A DNA stretch of 20,564 nucleotides from Pseudomonadota bacterium. GTDB lineage: Bacteria > Myxococcota_A > UBA796 > SXON01. The DNA is taken from assembly GCA_005776735.1 (NCBI GenBank), contig SXOM01000033.1, positions 1-20,564 on the forward strand. Direction: 5' to 3'. Position numbers and translations under genes: made by a program. Position 1 is the first letter of the stretch, and each line of letters opens with the position of its first letter. This document shows, piece by piece, positions 16,176-20,564 of this stretch. Below the pieces are notes generated by a model. The model ran no database searches. It saw only the letters and a list, made by a program, of their open reading frames with translations, and was not told the DNA's origin.

Positions 16176-18802
16176 CACCGCGGCAGGTCGAGGCCTGTCG
16201 TGCACGGTTTGGCGCCGGGGGCGGTCCACGCGCCGTCGCCATCGACGTCGACGTAGATGGGGTTGGTGATGACCCGCGGCAGCGTGCGCGGATCGTAGTC
16301 GTCGAACGACAGGGGCATGGGAGCCTCGCCGAACGCCACCACCACGATGTGCGCGTCGGCGTCCAGCTCCAGGGGCACGGTAGTGTCGACCTTCACGACC
16401 TCCCAGGGTGCCGTGGTCGCGACGACCGCGGCCGCGTCGCAGTTGACCAGCACGTGCACCTCCGTCACGTCGATCTCGGCGAGCGCCTGCACCCGCAGGG
16501 CGAGCGTGGCATGGCCGTCGAGGACGGTCGCCAGGTCGCCCGGGCCGGCCCCCGCGATCGAGACCTGCGCGAAACCTCCAGCCGACATCTGCGCGGCGCC
16601 GTCGAGCTCGCCGTCGGCGACGTCGTCGGCCGAGACCGTCCCCGCCGTGTCGCTGGCCACACGCACATACGAGCGCGGTTCCCCCGGGATGTGCCGCCCA
16701 TGCACGTCGGTCACCGCCACCCCGGTCACGCGGTGCCCGAGATTCAGAAAGGCCATCCAGTCGACGAGCGCGCCGGTATGGCGAGGGTCGGCCGGGTCCA
16801 GGAGCGGCGAGCGGAGCCCATTGATCACCTCGAAGGTGTCGAAGTCCCACGACCACACCTCGGTCCCCTCGGGGAGCGCGAGGCCCCGCGCGTCCGCGGT
16901 GGCCGGGTCGGCCGCGCCACGGTCCCAGTCCAAGATGCAGAGGATCCCGCACTCGCCGTTGACGCGGGAGTGATTGAGCTGCACCACGCGCGCCCCGCGC
17001 GCGCGGGCGGCCGAGAACACACCACCGAAGCCCAACTGTTGCCACCGCACCGGCTCCCCGCGCTCCTGCTCGCGCACGGGAAACGGCCACGCATTGACGT
17101 GCTCGGGGATCGTCGCGGTGATCTCGCTCCCGAGCCCGTACGCGAGCCAGTCGCCGAGCCCGGCACCGTCCAGTGCCGGCTGGAGGTCGACGATGGCCTC
17201 GTGGTCGGTGCTCACCACCACGTCGAGACCCGACGCGACCGCGCTCCGCATCCGATCTCCAGCCAGCGTGGTGCTGTCGGCGCTCGCCTCCGCGTGCACG
17301 TGGGTGTCGACCGAAGCCCAGCCCGCGGTGTCGAGCGCACGCTCGAGCACCAGCGCCGCGGTCGCGCTGCCCCCCTCGGGGACCACCAGCGTACCAGAGG
17401 CGGGAGCCCACTCGTACCCCCGGCTCACCATCGCGCTCCACGTCCCCGGCGCGACCGGCACGACGTCGCCCGGGACGCCGAAGTGCTCGACGCGTGCGCC
17501 GTCGTCGCGCGTCAAGACGAGGCGACCCGGCGCCCCCGCGCCGTCGGCGTCCACGATGGCCCAGTCGACGGCCCCGGCGGCGCCCATCTCGATCGTCGCC
17601 GGCGCCCCGGCCCGCAGCTCGACCGGCACGCTGGCGTCCCGTCCGGGGGCCGTCGCCACTGCGGTCCATCCGTCCGTGACCGGCACGCGCCCGGAGAAGT
17701 GCCCCTCCGCGTCGGTCACCAGCGTCTCGATGACGCCGACGGCTCCCTCGTCCGTCGCGAGCTCCAGCGCCACACTCGCGCCTCCGACCGGGCCATCCGG
17801 ACCACGCACCACGCCGGACACGTCGCCCCACCCCGCGCCCGCGACCGGCTCCGGCAACCACGGTTCGAAGGCGGCGCTCGCGCTCGCCCCGTCGGTGGCT
17901 CCCACGCCGATCAGGAATCGCGTTGCGGGCGGCACCGCCGCCCCGCCCACGAGGAGCGGCTCGCCCGCGTGCGCGAGGTCGAGCAGCGCGCGCACGCCGC
18001 TGACCTCGGTGTAGGCCATCACCGCGTCCGGCATCGCGATGGCCTGCGACCCCTCCGCCCCGCCCATTCCGAGCCACGGGACCCCCACGTCGAGCGAAAA
18101 GCCGCCGAACGCGAGCGCGTCCTGCGCGTAGGCGACCGTCTCGAGCTCGTCGCTCGGGAAAACCAGCGCACCGACCAGAAAGCCGTCGGTGACCGGCTCC
18201 CCGCCGAGCTGGACCTCGACCTCCAGAACCGACGAAGCCGGCTCCAGCGTATAGCGAAGGGTCAGCTCCAACCCGAAGAGCGGGCCCAGCTCCTTGCGTC
18301 CGCCGGACGCCCAGACGTTCCGCACCAGCGTCATCTCCACCAGCCAGAAGCGGTCGTCGACCGCGTCGACCTCGACCACGGCCGGGCCCCCGTCGGTCCC
18401 GTCCGCCACGATCCGCACGGCCGTGCCGCGAACCTGGTGGAGCGTCGACTGGTCGAAGTCCCCCAGGTCGAGCTGTCCGACCGTGAAGCCCACTTCTTCC
18501 AACAGCTCGGGGCCTGCCTGTTCGCACCCACGCACCGCCACCGCGTCGATCGGGGCGCCACCGTAGTGGTAGTAGGTGCGCGGGTCAGCCACGCCCTGGA
18601 TTACGAACGCGGCGACCTCGTTGACGAGGAGCACGTCGCCCGGCGCCGCAAGCGCCTCCGGACCCCACGGCCGCTCCCCGGCGACCCGCAGCTCGCGCGC
18701 GTGAGCGCGGCCGGCCACTGGGCATCCCGCCGCGAACAGGCCGTCGCCCGACGGCGGCGAAGGCTCGGGGGTGTCGCAGGCGAGCGCCAAGAGCAGCAGC
18801 AT
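16175..18802 (-). CDS. Lipoprotein with a PHP-type (CehA/McbA-like) metallohydrolase domain
   Basis: An 875-residue lipoprotein: MLLLLALAC gives Cys9. Residues about 40-320 form a strand-rich domain with no family I recognise. About 328-390 resembles a carboxypeptidase-regulatory-like beta-sandwich (DVSGVVRGPDGPVGGASV, DAEGHFSG). The catalytic part starts near 497 with VDTHVHAEASADS (D499, H501, H503) and VVSTDHE (532-534), the metal-binding pattern of PHP hydrolases such as CehA/McbA. NHSRVNGECG and GVAVTDVHGRH further on supply additional ligands. The C-terminus carries DVDGDGAW, a possible calcium loop. A phosphoesterase or hydrolase acting outside the cytoplasm is the likely role; the substrate is unknown. 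GTG 18832 is an alternative start that would give a basic signal-peptide N-terminus (PRIRYHAVT). Confidence 0.83.
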   Translation of the reverse strand: MLLLLALACDTPEPSPPSGDGLFAAGCPVAGRAHARELRVAGERPWGPEALAAPGDVLLVNEVAAFVIQGVADPRTYYHYGGAPIDAVAVRGCEQAGPELLEEVGFTVGQLDLGDFDQSTLHQVRGTAVRIVADGTDGGPAVVEVDAVDDRFWLVEMTLVRNVWASGGRKELGPLFGLELTLRYTLEPASSVLEVEVQLGGEPVTDGFLVGALVFPSDELETVAYAQDALAFGGFSLDVGVPWLGMGGAEGSQAIAMPDAVMAYTEVSGVRALLDLAHAGEPLLVGGAAVPPATRFLIGVGATDGASASAAFEPWLPEPVAGAGWGDVSGVVRGPDGPVGGASVALELATDEGAVGVIETLVTDAEGHFSGRVPVTDGWTAVATAPGRDASVPVELRAGAPATIEMGAAGAVDWAIVDADGAGAPGRLVLTRDDGARVEHFGVPGDVVPVAPGTWSAMVSRGYEWAPASGTLVVPEGGSATAALVLERALDTAGWASVDTHVHAEASADSTTLAGDRMRSAVASGLDVVVSTDHEAIVDLQPALDGAGLGDWLAYGLGSEITATIPEHVNAWPFPVREQERGEPVRWQQLGFGGVFSAARARGARVVQLNHSRVNGECGILCILDWDRGAADPATADARGLALPEGTEVWSWDFDTFEVINGLRSPLLDPADPRHTGALVDWMAFLNLGHRVTGVAVTDVHGRHIPGEPRSYVRVASDTAGTVSADDVADGELDGAAQMSAGGFAQVSIAGAGPGDLATVLDGHATLALRVQALAEIDVTEVHVLVNCDAAAVVATTAPWEVVKVDTTVPLELDADAHIVVVAFGEAPMPLSFDDYDPRTLPRVITNPIYVDVDGDGAWTAPGAKPCTTGLDLPR

Positions 18803-18841
18803 GGTGACGGCATGGTAGCGGATCCGCGGCACCCCGACGCG

Positions 18842-18891
18842 GCGCGGGCCGGACCCCGCCCGGCGAGCGGACGGTCGCGCCGCGCCGCCCA
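18842..18891. repeat. 50-bp intergenic element, copy 2
   Basis: The second copy of the element at 12381-12430, including an exact CGGTCGCGCCGCG core (18872-18884) that also occurs twice at 5441-5493. It lies between the tRNA-Leu terminator and the PHP lipoprotein start, so it could be part of that gene's upstream region. Confidence 0.5.
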
Positions 18892-18906
18892 CGAGGGCCC
18901 GGGCCG

Positions 18907-18945
18907 AAAAATGCTGAAGGCCCACCGTTGCCGATGGGCCTTCAG
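18907..18945 (-). terminator. Rho-independent terminator after tRNA-Leu
   Basis: On the minus strand, CTGAAGGCCCA, a 10-base loop and TGGGCCTTCAG form a perfect 11-bp stem (arms 18935-18945 and 18914-18924), followed by CATTTTT. It begins 3 bases after the CCA end of the tRNA and probably also ends read-through from secG. Confidence 0.95.
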
Positions 18946-18948
18946 GGT

Positions 18949-19035
18949 TGGTGCGCGGGGGGGGACTTGAACCCCCACGGGGTATTAGCCCACTAGCACC
19001 TCAAACTAGCGCGTCTACCATTCCGCCACCCGCGC
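18949..19035 (-). tRNA. tRNA-Leu (anticodon GAG)
   Basis: The 87-base minus-strand sequence folds as a class II tRNA. The 5' acceptor strand GCGCGGG pairs fully with CCCGCGC, followed by A73 and an encoded CCA (18949-18951). The anticodon stem CTAGT/GCTAG encloses the loop TTGAGGT, giving anticodon GAG for CUC/CUU codons. A long variable arm and a T arm with GGTTCAAGTCC are present. It stands 53 bases after secG. In E. coli the GAG-decoding leuU also follows secG, so the order appears old and conserved. Confidence 0.97.
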
Positions 19036-19045
19036 GTGGCACCGC

Positions 19046-19074
19046 CATATAGTCTCGCAGCGGCCCGAGGTCAA
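19046..19074 (-). promoter_or_regulatory. Sigma-70-type promoter of tRNA-Leu
   Basis: On the minus strand, TTGACC (19069-19074) and TATATG (19046-19051) are separated by exactly 17 bases. The -10 box ends 10 bases before the mature tRNA 5' end. The -35 matches 5 of 6 consensus bases and the -10 matches 4 of 6. Confidence 0.75.
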
Positions 19075-19088
19075 GGCCGCGCGCTCGA

Positions 19089-19556
19089 TCACGGCGTGGT
19101 GGGCGCCGGGGCGTCGGCCGGAGCCGGAGCGTCGACCGGAGCCGGAGCGTCGGCCGGAGCCGGAGCGTCGACCGGAGCCGGAGCGTCGGCCGGAGCCGGA
19201 GCGTCGGCCGGAGCCGGAGCGTCGGCCGGAGCCGGGGCCACGGCCTCGCCCCCCACGCCGAAGCCGGCGCCGGCCTCGACATCCTCGCCGCCGTCGAAGT
19301 CGACGCCGCCACCCGACTGGGCCGCACGCGTGCTCTGAAATGCCAGCGTGATGCTGGTGATCATGAACAGCGTCGCGATGACGCCGGTGCCCCGCGTGAG
19401 CAGGTTGCCGGGCCCCGCAGCGCCGAAGATCTGGGAACCGCCGCCGCCTCCACCGAATGCCGAAGACGGATCGGCCCCCTTGCCGGGCTGCATCAGGATG
19501 ATGAACACGAGCAGGAGCGACAGGATGACATGCAGCGTGAGGACGAAGGTATGCAC
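19089..19556 (-). CDS. secG: Preprotein translocase subunit SecG with repeat-built tail
   Basis: SecG is the small accessory subunit of the SecYEG channel. The first about 80 residues show the family core: membrane segment FVLTLHVILSLLLVFIILMQ, the PGKGADPSSAFGGGGGGSQIFG loop (about 24-45) and a second segment GVIATLFMITSITLAFQ. The total length of 155 residues is longer than the usual 75-115. The extra is an acidic patch followed by a Pro/Ala tail made of APADAP/APVDAP units from an 18-bp tandem repeat. The start is GTG at 19556, with GGGAAG five bases before it. The gene lies between the Fur-family regulator (47-base gap) and tRNA-Leu. Confidence 0.94.
   Translation of the reverse strand: MHTFVLTLHVILSLLLVFIILMQPGKGADPSSAFGGGGGGSQIFGAAGPGNLLTRGTGVIATLFMITSITLAFQSTRAAQSGGGVDFDGGEDVEAGAGFGVGGEAVAPAPADAPAPADAPAPADAPAPVDAPAPADAPAPVDAPAPADAPAPTTP
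19113..19238. repeat. 18-bp tandem repeat, seven copies, inside secG
   Basis: Seven consecutive units of gtcggccggagccggagc (plus-strand reading). Units 2 and 4 have GTCGACC instead of GTCGGCC, and the last unit ends GGGGC. The array stays in frame and encodes APADAP or APVDAP on the minus strand. Near-identity at third codon positions points to recent slippage or expansion. Confidence 0.95.
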
Positions 19557-19603
19557 CGGACTTCCCGCGAGCCCCCGGTGCTAACCACCGACCGCCCGAA
19601 CGG

Positions 19604-20059
19604 CTACGATCGGGGCCAGCGCGGGCACGCTTCCCGGCGGTTGCAGGTGCCGTAGATCTCGTGGCGGTGCGACCGTAGCGACAGCCCATGCGCCTCGGCG
19701 ACTTGGGACTGGCGGGTCTCGATCTCCGGCTCCTCGAACTCGAAGATCGTGCCGCAATCCGTACAGATCAGGTGATCGTGATGCTCGTCCTCGACCGCGG
19801 GTTCGTACCGTGCCTGGCCGTCGCCGAAGTTGCGCTCATGGGCGATGCCCGCCTCGACGAACAACTTCAGCGTTCGGTACACCGTGGCCGCCCCGGTGCC
19901 GGGCGCTTCGTTCTGGACGTCGCGCAACAGCTCCTCGACCGAGACGTGGCGGCCGCGCATGAACGCCTCGAGGATCTGCACCCGTTGCCGCGTGTGCTTC
20001 ATGCCTTGGGCGTCGATGTGGCGCTCGAGTCGGGCCCGCGCGGCTTCCAGCGGCGTCAT
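19604..20059 (-). CDS. Fur-family metal-responsive regulator
   Basis: A 151-residue transcription regulator. The N-terminal winged helix includes HTRQRVQILEAF, HVSVEELL and the recognition-helix type TVYRTLKLFVEAGI (59-72). The dimerisation/metal domain has EDEHHDHLICTDCG (H93, H94, H96, C99, C102) and a second Cys pair, C139 and C145 (CNRREAC), as needed for a structural zinc site. Fur, Zur and PerR share this layout, so the sensed signal (iron, zinc or peroxide) is open. The ATG at 20057-20059 overlaps the cstA stop as ATGA, which suggests translational coupling with cstA upstream. The ORF ends in a short basic tail (PRWPRS). secG follows after 47 bases. Confidence 0.93.
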   Translation of the reverse strand: MTPLEAARARLERHIDAQGMKHTRQRVQILEAFMRGRHVSVEELLRDVQNEAPGTGAATVYRTLKLFVEAGIAHERNFGDGQARYEPAVEDEHHDHLICTDCGTIFEFEEPEIETRQSQVAEAHGLSLRSHRHEIYGTCNRREACPRWPRS

Positions 20060-20564
20060 TCCGGCAGCGTAGCGCGCTCGGCCAGCCGGCGACGAACGTG
20101 CATCACCGTGTCGGTGCCCACGATCACCACGCAGAGCATCATCGCGACGATGAGCGACGCGTTGAGGTAGCCCTTGAAGCCGCCCATCGGCAAGAAGTTC
20201 TGCGTCACGCTCATCCAGCCGGCGGTGAGCGTGGTGGTCGCCACGAAGCAGAGCGGCGCGGCGGTGACCCAGGCGTACCGCGCGCGACCCGAGTTCACGA
20301 TCACCGCGGTGCCGACGCACAGCGCGACGCACGCGAGGAGCTGGTTGGCGATCCCGAACATCGGCCAGATCGTGCTCACGTTGCCCGTGCTCAGAAACCA
20401 CGACCAGCCGCCCACCACCAGGGCCGTGGCCAGGAGGCTGCCGGGGAGCCAGTCGGTGCGGCCCAACCGCGGGTGAAGCCGGCCGAGGAACTCCTGCGTC
20501 ACAAACCGTGCGACCCGCGTTCCGGTGTCGATGGTCGTGAGGATGAACAGCGCCTCGAACATGA
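20056..20564 (-). CDS. cstA: Carbon starvation protein CstA-like transporter, C-terminal part
   Basis: Partial: the 5' end lies beyond the window. The 168 visible residues match the C-terminal region of CstA-type peptide/pyruvate transporters: MFEALFILTTIDTGTRVARF, then STIWPMFGIANQLLACVAL. They contain four hydrophobic segments and a short basic cytoplasmic tail (HVRRRLAERATLPE). Members are large inner-membrane proteins of about 500-700 residues induced on carbon limitation, with pyruvate or peptides as substrates in enterobacteria. The stop codon TGA overlaps the ATG of the Fur-family gene, so the two are probably translated from one message. Confidence 0.93.
   Translation of the reverse strand, partial: MFEALFILTTIDTGTRVARFVTQEFLGRLHPRLGRTDWLPGSLLATALVVGGWSWFLSTGNVSTIWPMFGIANQLLACVALCVGTAVIVNSGRARYAWVTAAPLCFVATTTLTAGWMSVTQNFLPMGGFKGYLNASLIVAMMLCVVIVGTDTVMHVRRRLAERATLPE

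Noticed and set aside
19113..19238. Possible CRISPR-like array
   Set aside because: Units are directly adjacent with no spacers and stay in frame within secG, so this is a coding tandem repeat.
19036..19338. Plus-strand Gly/Ala/Ser repeat protein (GAGASAGAGAS)
   Set aside because: It is the antisense of the SecG tail repeat, and its start lies in the tRNA promoter region.

Overview
The window is very GC-rich and densely packed on both strands; no gap without a gene exceeds about 225 bases. The gene content suggests a myxobacterium-like organism (phylum Myxococcota, possibly an uncultured lineage). The clues are two Asp-rich MopE-type lipoproteins, a TGDTG-type linker, several secreted lipoproteins with very short signal peptides, a fatty acid 2-hydroxylase-like enzyme and a candidate sigma-54 promoter. 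This placement is inferred from gene style; no marker gene in the window settles it.

Left part (1-5423). A TPR protein comes first; its signal-anchor segment and its repeats lie in different frames. A lipoprotein with two Ig-like domains and Asp-rich metal-binding repeats follows. Converging on it is a minus-strand set of three genes: a DUF2400/TIGR02757 protein, an OmpR-type response regulator and its sensor histidine kinase.

Middle part (5424-12824). A fused alpha/beta E1 2-oxoacid dehydrogenase and a HAD hydrolase form a plus-strand pair. Then come a second MopE-type lipoprotein with a beta-helix domain (minus), a small exported protein (plus), an unrecognised lipoprotein (minus), a TSUP/TauE-SafE membrane transporter (plus) and a small membrane-anchored protein (minus).

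Right part (12875-20564). A PEP-synthase/rifampicin-phosphotransferase-like protein is divergent from a fatty acid 2-hydroxylase-like membrane enzyme. A large lipoprotein with a PHP-type metallohydrolase domain follows. The end is a conserved housekeeping block on the minus strand: the C-terminal part of cstA, a Fur-family regulator that overlaps it by 4 bases, secG with a repeat-built tail, and tRNA-Leu(GAG) with a clear promoter and a rho-independent terminator.

I found no phage, insertion sequence, CRISPR array or defence cassette. The most unexpected signals are non-coding. A two-part dispersed repeat lies between two different convergent gene pairs about 13.8 kb apart. A separate CGGTCGCGCCGCG motif recurs at four intergenic sites, two of them inside a shared 50-bp element.
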